DNA from: Oscillospiraceae bacterium Marseille-Q3528
Lineage (GTDB): Bacteria; Bacillota; Clostridia; Lachnospirales; Lachnospiraceae
DNA length: 64,000 bases
Reading direction: 5' to 3'
Assembly (NCBI GenBank): GCA_018223385.1
Contig: JAGTTR010000008.1
Location: 1-64,000 of the forward strand
Part shown: positions 35,933 to 44,758 of the stretch, piece after piece
How positions within the stretch are numbered: the stretch's first letter is position 1
How the letters are laid out: every line of letters starts with the position of its first letter
Made by a program: the position numbers and the translations under genes
Notes under the pieces: generated by a model
What the model was told of the DNA's origin: nothing
Seen by the model: only the letters and a program-made list of their open reading frames with translations
Databases searched by the model: none

Positions 35933-36103
35933 TTGTTTTCCAACAAAGATTTACGAAATTTAATTGTCCTGTTTTTCCTGGAGCAGCTGCTGATGGCGCT
36001 GGTGGGCATTGCCTGTGCCATGTGTCTGGACTGGGTGGTCAGAGGCGTGATTTTCTGGCTGCGGTTCCGGCAGGGCAAGTGGAAAAACTATCGGGTGATC
36101 TGA
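35933..36103 (+). pseudogene. MATE-family transporter remnant with internal deletion
   Basis: A 56-residue frame with a TTG start behind GGAGAGG (35921-35927). Its first half, FSNKDLRNLIVLFFLEQLL, matches the N-terminus of MATE drug/sodium antiporters (FxNKDLkkLiiPLiiEQ). Its second half, DWVVRGVIFWLRFRQGKW followed by KNYRVI, matches the extreme C-terminus of the same family. The roughly 390 residues in between are absent and the ends are joined in frame. It is most likely a pseudogene, though a short two-helix membrane peptide could still be made. A terminator follows directly. Confidence 0.65.
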
Positions 36104-36111
36104 GAACTTCC

Positions 36112-36164
36112 ATACAGGTGCCTGTCTGAAAATTTCGAATTTTCGGGCGGTACCTGTATTTTTT
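36112..36164 (+). terminator. Terminator after the MATE remnant
   Basis: Outer stem ATACAGGT/ACCTGTAT (36112-36119, 36152-36159) enclosing a GAAAATT/AATTTTC hairpin, then a T run. Confidence 0.8.
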
Positions 36165-36368
36165 TGAAAAAAACTTGAAAATTTTTTGATAAAAAATTAT
36201 CAGTAAATTGCCTGAAAAGTTTATACAAAAAAGGCAGATGGCATAATATACAATCAAGTGTTAAGAAATCGTTAATAACCCCTTTTGAAACTTAAAAAAT
36301 ACACAAAAATAGAACGGAAAATATGTCTAATTTTTAACTTAACAATACTGTTTGATAATTAACGATTG

Positions 36369-36397
36369 TTTACAATTCGTTAAAATTACTATAGAAT
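36369..36397 (+). promoter_or_regulatory. Candidate promoter of the MFS-SDR-AKR operon
   Basis: TTTACA at 36369-36374, 17-nt spacer, TAGAAT at 36392-36397. The 36165-36368 stretch is very AT-rich, with several TTAA-containing segments that could bind a regulator, and contains no gene. Confidence 0.55.
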
Positions 36398-36450
36398 AGA
36401 GTCAACATCGATGTGGGGTTGTACAAAATTATGGTAAAAGGGGTGTATTT

Positions 36451-37674
36451 ATGGGAAAGGAACAGAAAGACTCCGGCCGCGCAATGGGGATCGTGGCATT
36501 TTTCACATTATTTATGGCAATTATGACATTTAACCTGATCGTGTTCCCTGCCTGTGCATTATCGACCATGGAAGTGCTGGGGGTAGGGCAGGCGGAACTG
36601 ACGACACTGACATCTGTGACATCGGTTGTGGGTGTGTTTGGCGGTATCATTTTCGGGCGGATGCTGGATACGAAAGACGTCCGCAAGAGTATTATGACAT
36701 TTATGGCCATCGGCGTGGTGCTTTTCTTCGTCCGTGCATTTATGACATCGTATATTCCGGTGATGATCCTCACCTTCCTGGCTTCCTTCTGTGTAGGCAT
36801 CTGCCAGGTGGCAGGCCCGAAGGTTGTGGCAACCTGGTTCCCGCCGGAAAATGTGGGAACAGCCATGTCGTTCCTGAACGCCGGTGCCGGTATCGGTTCG
36901 GCTCTGGGATTTGCCGTGGGCGGGATCTTAGGCATCAAGAACGCCATGCTTCTTGTGGGCATTCTCTATCTGGCACTGCTGATCTTCTGGCTTGTGATCG
37001 GCGGCGAAGGCCCTTACAAGATGGAGATGCCTCCGGTGCAGAATGCAGGCAATGGCTCCGGCGCTGTGTATAAGAGCAAGAATCTGTGGATGATCATCAT
37101 TGCCTTCAGTATGGCAGTGACCAGCTCCCAGCTGGTAAACTCCTACATGATCAATTCCTTCGTGAGCAAGGGCCTGTCCCCGGCATCCGCTTCGGCTATG
37201 GGTACCGCACTGAATCTGTCTCTGCTCATCGGCGGTTTCATTATGACGGCGATCCTGAATTCTGTGAAAAAATTTAACCCGCTGCTGGCGGTAGCCATGA
37301 TCGGCAGTGCTATCCTCATTCTGGCAGGCTGGTTCCTTCCGATCGGAACGATCACCTGGGTATGCGTCATCCTGGGCGGCCTGTTCTTCGGCGGTTCCCT
37401 GGGACTGTGTGCAGGACGGATCCCGCTGCTGCCCATGACCGGCGATTTCGGCCCGGAAAATATCGGTGCAGCTTCCGGCTTTAACGAGACCATCAAAGGC
37501 ATCATCGGCTTTGTGCTTCCCATTGTGGTAGCCAACGCCCTGGGAACGAACTTTAACGGTATTTTCATCGTATTTGCAATCTGCTGCGTGATCTGTACGG
37601 TCTGTGGCTCCCTGATGATCCCGGAGCTGGGCGAGCGCGGCAAGCTTTTCCAGGAGACACAGAAGAGATCGTAA
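36451..37674 (+). CDS. MFS transporter, 12 membrane segments
   Basis: A 407-residue major facilitator protein. The loop between helices 2 and 3 reads GGIIFGRMLDTKDVRKS, equivalent to the conserved MFS motif GxxxDRxGRR. About twelve hydrophobic segments, with a cytosolic loop near residue 200 (GEGPYKMEMPP). Substrate unknown. It is followed by a reductase/dehydrogenase pair at 67 and 29 nt, so it probably imports the compound they convert. ATG behind AAAAGGGG. Confidence 0.88.
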   Translation: MGKEQKDSGRAMGIVAFFTLFMAIMTFNLIVFPACALSTMEVLGVGQAELTTLTSVTSVVGVFGGIIFGRMLDTKDVRKSIMTFMAIGVVLFFVRAFMTSYIPVMILTFLASFCVGICQVAGPKVVATWFPPENVGTAMSFLNAGAGIGSALGFAVGGILGIKNAMLLVGILYLALLIFWLVIGGEGPYKMEMPPVQNAGNGSGAVYKSKNLWMIIIAFSMAVTSSQLVNSYMINSFVSKGLSPASASAMGTALNLSLLIGGFIMTAILNSVKKFNPLLAVAMIGSAILILAGWFLPIGTITWVCVILGGLFFGGSLGLCAGRIPLLPMTGDFGPENIGAASGFNETIKGIIGFVLPIVVANALGTNFNGIFIVFAICCVICTVCGSLMIPELGERGKLFQETQKRS

Positions 37675-37741
37675 AACAGGAGAGATCCATTTACAGAACG
37701 GATAGAATGAAAAATATAAATTTGGGAAGGGGTAAGAATTT

Positions 37742-38569
37742 ATGAAAGACATGTTAAAAGACCAGATTGCAATCGTTACAGGCGGCGCTTCCGGAATGGG
37801 AGAGGCAACGGCAAAGCTGTACGCTTCCGAGGGAGCCAAGGTTGTCATCGCGGATTTCAATCCGGTGAAGGCACAGAAGGTTGTGGATGAGATCACGGCA
37901 GCAGGCGGCGTGGCACGGTTCTATCAGCCCATGGACGTATCCAAACGGGAGGATGTGGAAGCCATCGCAGCCAAGACGGCAGAAGAGTTCGGACGGATCG
38001 ACATCCTGGCTGCTTTCGCAGGCAAGACCTTCGACGGCGACCCGAACCTGACCCAGGAGCAGGTGCTGGAGAAGACCACCGCTGTCAACCAGTGGGGCAT
38101 GTACTATTCCTGCTTCGCAGTCGTTCCTTACATGAAGAAACAGAAGAGCGGCAAGATCGTCATCTGTTCCTCCAACGGCGCCTTCAATCCCACCGCACCG
38201 GCATACGAGTATCATATGGCAAAAGGCGCCTGTGAGTCCCTGACCGTGAACCTGGCCATGGATCTGGCAAAATTCGGCATCCGCGTCAACTGCGTGAAGC
38301 CCGGCCCCATCGTCACCGCATTCTGGGATGAGCTGATGGACGACGGCCCGGAGAGAAAGGCCATGCTCAAGGGCATCGCTGACATCGAGGTACCCCTTGG
38401 CAGAACCGGCGTGGCAGAAGATATCGCAGGCCCGGCACTGTTCCTGGTATCTGATCTTTCCAGCTACATCACCGGACTCTGCCTGTACGTGGCAGGCGGC
38501 ATGGGCTATGTATATGCCTTTGGTCAGTCTTCCATCGCACATGCAGGCGTGGGGCGCACTGATTTATAA
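37742..38569 (+). CDS. Short-chain dehydrogenase/reductase
   Basis: A 275-residue classical SDR. The cofactor motif is TGGASGMGEA at residues 14-23, and the catalytic Tyr-Lys pair is in YEYHMAKGA near residue 160, with the serine in ICSSNGAF. An Asp in VVIADFN after beta-2 favours NAD over NADP. Substrates may be hydroxysteroids, sugar alcohols or hydroxy acids; the sequence does not decide. It is the middle gene of the MFS-SDR-AKR operon. Confidence 0.9.
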   Translation: MKDMLKDQIAIVTGGASGMGEATAKLYASEGAKVVIADFNPVKAQKVVDEITAAGGVARFYQPMDVSKREDVEAIAAKTAEEFGRIDILAAFAGKTFDGDPNLTQEQVLEKTTAVNQWGMYYSCFAVVPYMKKQKSGKIVICSSNGAFNPTAPAYEYHMAKGACESLTVNLAMDLAKFGIRVNCVKPGPIVTAFWDELMDDGPERKAMLKGIADIEVPLGRTGVAEDIAGPALFLVSDLSSYITGLCLYVAGGMGYVYAFGQSSIAHAGVGRTDL

Positions 38570-38598
38570 TACAGACAAAATAATTTAAAGGGGGACAA

Positions 38599-39810
38599 AT
38601 GGGTATGGAGAAAAAAGAAATTGATTTTGGTAAACGGTTTGGTATGGGCGGACTTCGTTTTCCGCTGATCGATCCCGATGATCAGATGTCTATCGATTAT
38701 GATACGCTGAACGTGATGATCGACAAATTTATGGCTGCGGGATATCGCTATTTTGATACATCCTATATTTATCACGGCGAGCTGTCGGAGTCTGCACTGG
38801 GCAGATGCCTGGTTGACCGGTATCCCCGGGATTCCTTCCTGCTTTCCACAAAGATGCCCATCAAATTCATGAAGAAAAAAGAAGATATGGAGACCATCTT
38901 CGAGGAGCAGCTGAAAAAATGTCATGTGGATTACTTTGATTTCTACCTGATCCACAGCATCGGCCGTGAGGCATATGAGAACTGTAAGAAGTGGGATACC
39001 TTTGAGTTCCTGAAACAGAAACGGGCAGAGGGCAAGTTCCGTGAATTCGGCGTTTCCCTCCACGATTCCCCGGAATTCCTGGATGAGATCCTCACCGAGC
39101 ATCCCGAGATCGACTTCGTGGTAGAACAGCTGAACTACATCGACTGGAACAACCCGGGTATCCGTTCCAAGGAAATCTATGAAGTGGCTGTAAAGCACGG
39201 CAAACCCGTCGTGGTTATGGAGGCCATCAAGGGCGGTACCCTGGTCAACATCCCGGAAGAGGCACAGAAGCTTATGAAGGACTACAATCCTGACGCTTCC
39301 ATCGCTTCCTGGGCACTGCGTTTCGTGGGCAGCCTGCCGGGCGTGCGTGTGGTACTGGCCGGTATGCCGAAGATGGAATTCCTGGATGACAACCTGAAGA
39401 CCTTCAACGACTTCAAACCGCTGAACGAGGAAGAGTATAAGATCATCGATCAGGTGGTGGACATCATCAACTCCAAGGTGGCCATTCCGTGTACCTACTG
39501 CAGATACTGTGAAGTACAGTGCCCGAAGAACATCGACATTCCCGACTACTTCGCCCTGTACAACGACCTGAACCGGCTGCGCTTGGACGATCCGAGCCTG
39601 CCGCAGACCCAGACGTTCTACTACATGAACTACATGGAACAGGGCAGAGGCCCGGCTTCCGCCTGCATCGGCTGTAAGAAGTGTGAGAAAGTCTGTCCGC
39701 AGCATCTGCCGATCATCGACTATCTGAAAGATTATGTATACAAGGACATCGAGTGCTATAACCCGGAGGCAAATATCGCTGCCATGAAGGAGAAGCACAA
39801 ACACGATTAA
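38599..39810 (+). CDS. Aldo/keto reductase with C-terminal 2[4Fe-4S] ferredoxin domain
   Basis: A 403-residue protein. Residues 1-285 form an AKR barrel (FGMGGLRFPL; FDTSYIYHGELSE; STKMPIKF; VVEQLNYIDWN). The C-terminal hundred residues hold iron-sulfur motifs CTYCRYCEVQCP and CIGCKKCEKVCP. Such proteins couple NAD(P)H or ferredoxin to reduction of a keto or similar group in anaerobes. The catalytic tyrosine is in TSYIYHGE. It is the last gene of the operon, with a terminator behind it. The substrate is unknown. Confidence 0.9.
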   Translation: MGMEKKEIDFGKRFGMGGLRFPLIDPDDQMSIDYDTLNVMIDKFMAAGYRYFDTSYIYHGELSESALGRCLVDRYPRDSFLLSTKMPIKFMKKKEDMETIFEEQLKKCHVDYFDFYLIHSIGREAYENCKKWDTFEFLKQKRAEGKFREFGVSLHDSPEFLDEILTEHPEIDFVVEQLNYIDWNNPGIRSKEIYEVAVKHGKPVVVMEAIKGGTLVNIPEEAQKLMKDYNPDASIASWALRFVGSLPGVRVVLAGMPKMEFLDDNLKTFNDFKPLNEEEYKIIDQVVDIINSKVAIPCTYCRYCEVQCPKNIDIPDYFALYNDLNRLRLDDPSLPQTQTFYYMNYMEQGRGPASACIGCKKCEKVCPQHLPIIDYLKDYVYKDIECYNPEANIAAMKEKHKHD

Positions 39811-39842
39811 GCCATTTGTCACCATTTTGAATATTTGTCTGT

Positions 39843-39890
39843 AAAAAGGCCGGGCAGCCTCTGGAAACAGGGGCTGTCTGGTCTTTTTGC
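39843..39890 (+). terminator. Terminator after the aldo/keto reductase
   Basis: 17-bp imperfect stem (39843-39859 with 39872-39888; core AAAAAGGCC and its wobble complement GGTCTTTTT), ending in T. Confidence 0.9.
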
Positions 39891-39984
39891 GGGAAAAATA
39901 AAATGATGAAATACATTTGACATGGGTAGGATATCAGGTATAATAAAAATGAAATAAATAATTTCAAATATGTGAGGTTTTGCT

Positions 39985-40602
39985 ATGCTGTATGATTATA
40001 TATTGAAAAATTATGAAAAGGATGAGCCGATTTTTCTGTCCGAGCTTCCGGGAGATTCCAGAGATTACGTCCGTCAGGAAATGAAAAAACTTGTGGATAA
40101 CGGAAAAATGGAGCGTCTGTTTAATGGGGTCTATTATCTGGCATATACGACGATTCTGGGAACAAAAGGGAAGATGTCGGTGGATAAATATGTAGAAAAG
40201 AAGTTTATTCATTCTAATGGCAGTGTATCTGGATACATTACGGGAATCCAGCTTGCCAATATGTATGGATTTACAACCCAGACCCCGGCCTGTATAGAGG
40301 TATGTTCGAATGAAGCAACCACAAAACAGAGAAAGCTTTGCATTGATGGAAGGAACCTGATCATTTATAAGCCGGTTACCGAAATTACGAAAGAAAATCA
40401 GGTTGTTTTGCAATTTTTGGATCTGATGACAACTGTTGACAAATACAGTGAGCTTTCGGGTGATTTATTGAAAATGAAGCTGAAAGAATTTGTAAATCTA
40501 TTGCAGGTGGATTTTTCTGTCGTAAAAAAATACATCTCATTGTTCCCTGATCGGGTGTACAGAAATATTTATCAAGGAGGGCTGATGGGTGAGCTGGTAT
40601 AG
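39985..40602 (+). CDS. abiEi: AbiEi-like antitoxin / winged-helix protein
   Basis: A 205-residue protein with an N-terminal winged-helix part (FLSELPGDSRDYVRQEMKKL, DNGKMERLFNGVYY) and the SGYITGIQLANMYGFTTQ segment typical of AbiEi-type (type IV) antitoxins that repress their own operon. The base composition is clearly AT-richer than in the genes around it, which suggests transfer. It overlaps the following toxin-like gene by 14 nt, as usual for this pair. The frame is intact. Confidence 0.8.
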   Translation: MLYDYILKNYEKDEPIFLSELPGDSRDYVRQEMKKLVDNGKMERLFNGVYYLAYTTILGTKGKMSVDKYVEKKFIHSNGSVSGYITGIQLANMYGFTTQTPACIEVCSNEATTKQRKLCIDGRNLIIYKPVTEITKENQVVLQFLDLMTTVDKYSELSGDLLKMKLKEFVNLLQVDFSVVKKYISLFPDRVYRNIYQGGLMGELV

Positions 40603-41427
40603 TGAATATAGGAGAGAATGGAAAGAAATTATAGAAACCGTTGCCCGTGAATGTAAAAGAGCGGAGCTGATGGTTGAAAAAGATGCCCTTCAATCTATGT
40701 TTTTATTGGGATTATCGAAAACGGATCTGCCTTTTGTATTTAAGGGTGGAACATCCCTGTCAAAAGCATATGGTTTGATAAATCGATTTTCCGAAGATAT
40801 CGATCTGTCAATGAATCGGAAATTGATGCAGTCTGAGAGAAAAGCATCGAAAGAGTGTATTGTAGAGATTGCTAAGTCACAGGGGATGGAGCTTACAAAT
40901 CCAGATCAGATTAAATCAAGATATGATTACAACAGGTATGTGTTTCATTACGATTCTCTTTTTTCAGCAAATCACTTCCTGTTCCATTTGAGGCAGCAAC
41001 GCTTAATATGAATGTGCAGTCAATAGAACGAACTTTTATTGACAAGGTATTTGCCATTTGTGATTATCGTATCCAGAATATGCAGGATAGAGCCTCCCGT
41101 CATTTATATGATATCTGTAAATTACTTCCGATGGTAAAGTTCGATCAGAATTTGGATGAATTGATTGACGTTGTGAGAAATGACAGAATGCACGCAAAGA
41201 ATCATCCATCTGCGCAGCTGGAATATAATATTCCTGAAATGCTGAAAGAAATGATCACCAGTCATTTCTATGAACCTGATTATCGAAATGTGACTCAAAA
41301 ATTACTATATGAAGACATGAACTATGACTACGCCATTAAAAATGGCATTGCTGTGGTAGCGGAGTCGGATGTGTTTTTGTATAAGAATAAAACTAGAAAG
41401 GAAACGTTCAATTACCGCGTAAAATAA
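40589..41427 (+). pseudogene. abiEii: AbiEii nucleotidyltransferase toxin, frameshifted
   Basis: The GTG start at 40589 follows AAGGAGG. The first part (140 codons, to 41011) carries the nucleotidyltransferase motif FKGGTSLSKAYGLI and FSEDIDLS. The second part (ending 41427) is in another frame and contains MNVQSIERTFIDKVFAICDY and HLYDICKLL. The second frame extends upstream of its ATG 41008 as VPFEAATLN, so the two parts once formed one protein. The break lies near 40950-40980 and seems to have lost some 20-40 codons. The enzyme is probably inactive. AbiEii toxins use GTP and block growth or phage infection. Confidence 0.75.
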
Positions 41428-41446
41428 TTGGATGGGTGGTGATACA

Positions 41447-41843
41447 ATGAAAATAGAGTGGATGGGACATGCATGTTTTCAGATCAGTTGTGGAAAAGAA
41501 CGGATTTTGATTGATCCCTTTGATCCAGACACTGAAACAGGTGGATATCTGCATGGTGCCAGTGGGCGGCATTTATACCATTGACAGCGAAAAAGCCAGA
41601 CGGATGATGGCGCAGATCGAGCCCAAAGTGATCATTCCCATGCATTACCGGGATGGTGAAGCCGGGGTACAGGAGCTGGCTCCGGTGGAGGCGTTTACAG
41701 CGCTTTATCCGACAGAAATGGTGCACCATTTGTCTGATAATCAGTGGGATACCGAACAGGAGCCCCTACAGGGCGTGGTGGTATTTGATGCCGGGAAGAT
41801 TCGGGGGCTTTTTCGTTGTGCTGTTTTTAAAAAGATAGTATAA
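41447..41843 (+). pseudogene. Metallo-beta-lactamase-fold hydrolase, internally deleted
   Basis: The first 26 codons from ATG 41447 (MKIEWMGHACFQI, then RILIDPFD) match the start of UPF0173/YtkL-like MBL proteins. The frame ends at 41584. In the next frame, from about 41511, follows QVDICMVPVGGIYTIDSEKA and VIIPMHYRDGEAG, the end of the same family. The central hundred or more residues with the metal-binding HxHxDH motif are absent. The junction lies near 41520-41530 and shifts the frame. Non-functional. Confidence 0.75.
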
Positions 41844-41868
41844 TTCGCCTGTAAGGGAAGGTGACACC

Positions 41869-42780
41869 ATGACACTTCAACAATTAAAATATATCATCAC
41901 CGTGGCGGAGACGGGGACGATCACGGAGGCGGCCAACCGGCTGTACATCACCCAGCCCAGTCTGACGAATGCCATTCATGAGCTGGAAAAAGAGATGCAT
42001 ATTGTGATTTTCAACCGGACGAATAAGGGCATCACGCTTTCCAGGGAGGGCGAGGATTTCCTGGGATATGCCAGGCAGGTGCTGGAGCAGGCGGCGATTC
42101 TGGAGGATAAATACAAAAACGGGGACGGCGGGAAGAAGCAGTTCTGCGTGTCCACCCAGCATTATTCTTTTGCGGTGAATGCGTTTGTGGATCTGATTAA
42201 AGAGTACGGCCAAGATGCCTATGATTTCAGCCTCCGGGAGACGCAGACGTATGAGATCATCGAGGATGTGGCCCGGATGCGCAGCGAGATCGGTATTTTG
42301 TTTCTGAATGATTTCAATGAAGCGGTGCTGCAGAAACTGTTGAAATCTCAGGATCTGGAGTTTCATCTGCTGTTTGTGGCGAAGCCTCATGTGTTTATCA
42401 GCAGGCGGCATCCGCTGGCTGCAAAAGAGGTGATCACCAACGAGGAGCTGCAGCAGTACCCGTATCTTTCTTTTGAGCAGGGAGAGCATAATTCCTTTTA
42501 TTTTTCGGAGGAGATTTTTTCTGCTTTTGAGCGAAAGAAAAACATCCGGGTGCGGGACCGGGCAACGCTGTTTAACCTGCTCATCGGCCTGAACGGCTAT
42601 ACGGTGTGCAGCGGCGTGATCGACCGGAAACTGAACGGAAAGGATATCATTGCGGTGCCGCTGGCGGACGAGAGCGAGATGCGGATCGGCTACATTACCC
42701 ATCGGAAGGGCAGACTGAGTCGCCTGGGCAGCAGTTATCTGGAAGCGTTGAAACGGTATCTGGAGCCGGTCTTATCATAG
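41869..42780 (+). CDS. LysR-family transcriptional regulator
   Basis: A 303-residue regulator. An N-terminal winged helix-turn-helix (LKYIITVAETGTITEAANRL, YITQPSLTNAIHELEKEM) is followed by a periplasmic-binding-protein-like effector domain. The co-directional MetE-like gene starts 100 nt downstream and has an inverted repeat over its promoter, so it is a plausible target, in the manner of MetR. Effector unknown. Confidence 0.9.
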   Translation: MTLQQLKYIITVAETGTITEAANRLYITQPSLTNAIHELEKEMHIVIFNRTNKGITLSREGEDFLGYARQVLEQAAILEDKYKNGDGGKKQFCVSTQHYSFAVNAFVDLIKEYGQDAYDFSLRETQTYEIIEDVARMRSEIGILFLNDFNEAVLQKLLKSQDLEFHLLFVAKPHVFISRRHPLAAKEVITNEELQQYPYLSFEQGEHNSFYFSEEIFSAFERKKNIRVRDRATLFNLLIGLNGYTVCSGVIDRKLNGKDIIAVPLADESEMRIGYITHRKGRLSRLGSSYLEALKRYLEPVLS

Positions 42781-42812
42781 TTTAAAACTATGAAGAATGC
42801 CGAATTTTAAAT

Positions 42813-42843
42813 ATTATACAATGCCTCCGCGGCCATTTATAAT
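42813..42843. promoter_or_regulatory. Promoter with overlapping inverted repeat before the MetE-like gene
   Basis: TATACA at 42815-42820, 17-nt spacer, TATAAT at 42838-42843. The outer parts form a dyad (ATTATACAATG at 42813-42823 against CATTTATAAT at 42834-42843, one bulged base), as expected for a LysR-type operator. Confidence 0.5.
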
Positions 42844-42879
42844 GATCCCATGATCAAAAAGACAACGGAGGAAATGAAC

Positions 42880-44010
42880 ATGAGCAATTTACAGACACCT
42901 TTTCGATATGATTATGTGGGAAGCTTTCTGCGTCCGGCAAAATTAAAACAGGCCCGGGCAGATTTTGAGGCAAAGAAAATAGATGCGGCACAGTTGAAGG
43001 AAGTGGAGGATGCGTGCATCCGGGAGCTGGTGGCAAAGGTAAAGTCGCTGGGGTACCATGTGATCACGGACGGCGAGTTCCGCAGATCTACCTGGCATCT
43101 GGATTTTATGTGGGGATTTCAGGGTGTGGAGCACAAGAAAACGGTGGAGGGCAACACCACCTTTGATGCGGAAGCTGCCATGATCGATGATACATACATG
43201 GTGGGAAATATTTCCGTGAAAAAGCATCCTTTCGTGGAGCATTTCAAATTTGTGAAGGCGCTGGAGGATGAAAATACCGTGGCAAAACAGACCGTTCCTT
43301 CCCCGGGGCAGTTTTACGCGTATTTCACCGGTGCCCAGCTTCTTGGCACCACGCTGGATATTTATGGAACGGAGGAAGCCTTTGCCGATGATGTGGTAAA
43401 AGCTTACGGACAGTTTGTGCAGGAAATCTACGCTGCAGGCTGCAGGAACCTGCAGTTTGATGACTGCGTGTGGGGCGGCATGGTAAACCCGAAGCTGGCG
43501 GTGGCGTTGACCGGACGGAAAGGTGAGCGGCTGGAAGCATACAAGAAGCTGGTGCTTGCACTGAATAACCGGGTGGTGGAGCGGGCACCGGCGGATCTGG
43601 TCATCAACACCCATGTGTGCAGAGGCAATTACCATTCCACATTTTTCAGCTCCGGGGCCTATGACGGTGTGGCAGACCTGCTTTTTGGCGAGGAGCAGGT
43701 CAACGCCTACTATCTGGAGTACGATGATGAGCGCTCCGGCGGTTTTGCGCCGCTGGCGAAGGTGACCGGCGACAAGAAGGTGGTGCTGGGCCTGATCACC
43801 ACCAAGCGCCCGGAACTGGAGGAGAAAGAGACGGTTATCGCCCGCATTCATGAGGCGGCAAAGTATGTGCCCCTGGAGCGGCTGTACTTAAGCCCCCAGT
43901 GCGGATTTGCTTCCTGTGAGATCGGCAACAAGCTGACAGAGGAAGAACAGTGGGCGAAGCTTGCGCTGGTAAAAGAAATCGCAGAAGAGGTGTGGAAAGA
44001 TATCCGATAG
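42880..44010 (+). CDS. MetE-like (YxjG/YxjH-type) methyltransferase
   Basis: A 376-residue single-domain relative of the catalytic half of cobalamin-independent methionine synthase. It begins RYDYVGSFLRP; ITDGEFRRSTWHLDFMWGFQ, the zinc-binding INTHVCRGN and LSPQCGFAS are conserved. Short MetE-like proteins often transfer methyl groups to homocysteine from donors other than methyl-folate polyglutamate. The ATG at 42880 is chosen because GGAGG lies 8 nt before it; ATGs at 42850 and 42874 are upstream. No SAM riboswitch or methionine T-box precedes it. LysR control is likely. Confidence 0.85.
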   Translation: MSNLQTPFRYDYVGSFLRPAKLKQARADFEAKKIDAAQLKEVEDACIRELVAKVKSLGYHVITDGEFRRSTWHLDFMWGFQGVEHKKTVEGNTTFDAEAAMIDDTYMVGNISVKKHPFVEHFKFVKALEDENTVAKQTVPSPGQFYAYFTGAQLLGTTLDIYGTEEAFADDVVKAYGQFVQEIYAAGCRNLQFDDCVWGGMVNPKLAVALTGRKGERLEAYKKLVLALNNRVVERAPADLVINTHVCRGNYHSTFFSSGAYDGVADLLFGEEQVNAYYLEYDDERSGGFAPLAKVTGDKKVVLGLITTKRPELEEKETVIARIHEAAKYVPLERLYLSPQCGFASCEIGNKLTEEEQWAKLALVKEIAEEVWKDIR

Positions 44011-44081
44011 AAAGCAAAGGCCGACGGAGGCGGCAGGGAAGTCCGACCGGAAACGTGCGGGGATCGGTGACAGGAAGATGC

Positions 44082-44110
44082 TTGGCGGATGGGCAGACCT
44101 ATAGTATAAT
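44082..44110 (+). promoter_or_regulatory. Promoter of the DUF3842 gene
   Basis: TTGGCG at 44082-44087, 17-nt spacer, TATAAT at 44105-44110. Confidence 0.6.
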
Positions 44111-44146
44111 GGTTTCCAGAGAGAACGAGAGGAGTATCTGGAAAAT

Positions 44147-44569
44147 ATGAAAATACTTGTGATCGATGGACAGGGCGGCGGTGTCGGCAAGACGCTCATT
44201 ACCTTCATCCGCCAGAGCGGCATTGCGGCGGAACTGATGGCGGCGGGTACCAATGCCATTGCCACTTCCAATATGATGAAAGCAGGTGCGGATGCCGGGG
44301 CCAGCGGGGAAAGTGCCGTACTGTACAACATTAGTTGCTGTGAAAAAACGGATGTGATCGTGGGGCCGGTGGGGATTATCTTAGGCAATGCTCTTCACGG
44401 GGAGGTGTCTCCGGCCATTGCCTCTGCCGTGTCCCAGAGCCCGGCCATGAAGATTCTGGTGCCCAGCAATAAATGTTCCCTGTATATGGCGGGCGTGGAG
44501 CAGAAGCCGCTGACGGAGTACATTGCGGATGCCGTGCGGAAGATCGCGGAGCTGGCGGCGGGCATGTAA
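44147..44569 (+). CDS. DUF3842 family protein
   Basis: A 140-residue cytosolic protein of unknown function. It starts MKILVIDGQGGGVGKTLI, which resembles a nucleotide-binding glycine-rich loop, followed by a Rossmann-like pattern (AAELMAAGTNAIATSNMMKA; DVIVGPVGIILGNALHGEV). From memory it matches DUF3842, found in Clostridia. It has its own promoter, and a terminator follows, so it is probably monocistronic. The glycine loop is not a strict Walker A. Confidence 0.75.
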   Translation: MKILVIDGQGGGVGKTLITFIRQSGIAAELMAAGTNAIATSNMMKAGADAGASGESAVLYNISCCEKTDVIVGPVGIILGNALHGEVSPAIASAVSQSPAMKILVPSNKCSLYMAGVEQKPLTEYIADAVRKIAELAAGM

Positions 44570-44645
44570 GTCATTTGTAGTGCGGATGTCAGTTTTGCTT
44601 ATTGAGAAAAATTATATTCTTCGTGAAAGACATTGATGGATTTGG

Positions 44646-44707
44646 AAAAATATGGTAGATTTTTAGAGTTAGAATAAACTAACTTTAGGAATCTGCCATA
44701 TTTTTTG
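44646..44707 (+). terminator. Terminator after the DUF3842 gene
   Basis: 16-bp stem (AAAAATATGGTAGATT at 44646-44661 with its near-complement at 44690-44705) and a T run. Confidence 0.85.
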
Positions 44708-44758
44708 CGTGATAGGAAAGTTCGTCTTATCATATAAAACGCTTCGCGAGGGTGTAAA

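Noticed and set aside
42781..42879. SAM riboswitch or methionine T-box before the MetE-like gene
   Set aside because: The gap is under 100 nt, lacks the conserved motifs of either class and shows only a promoter with an inverted repeat.
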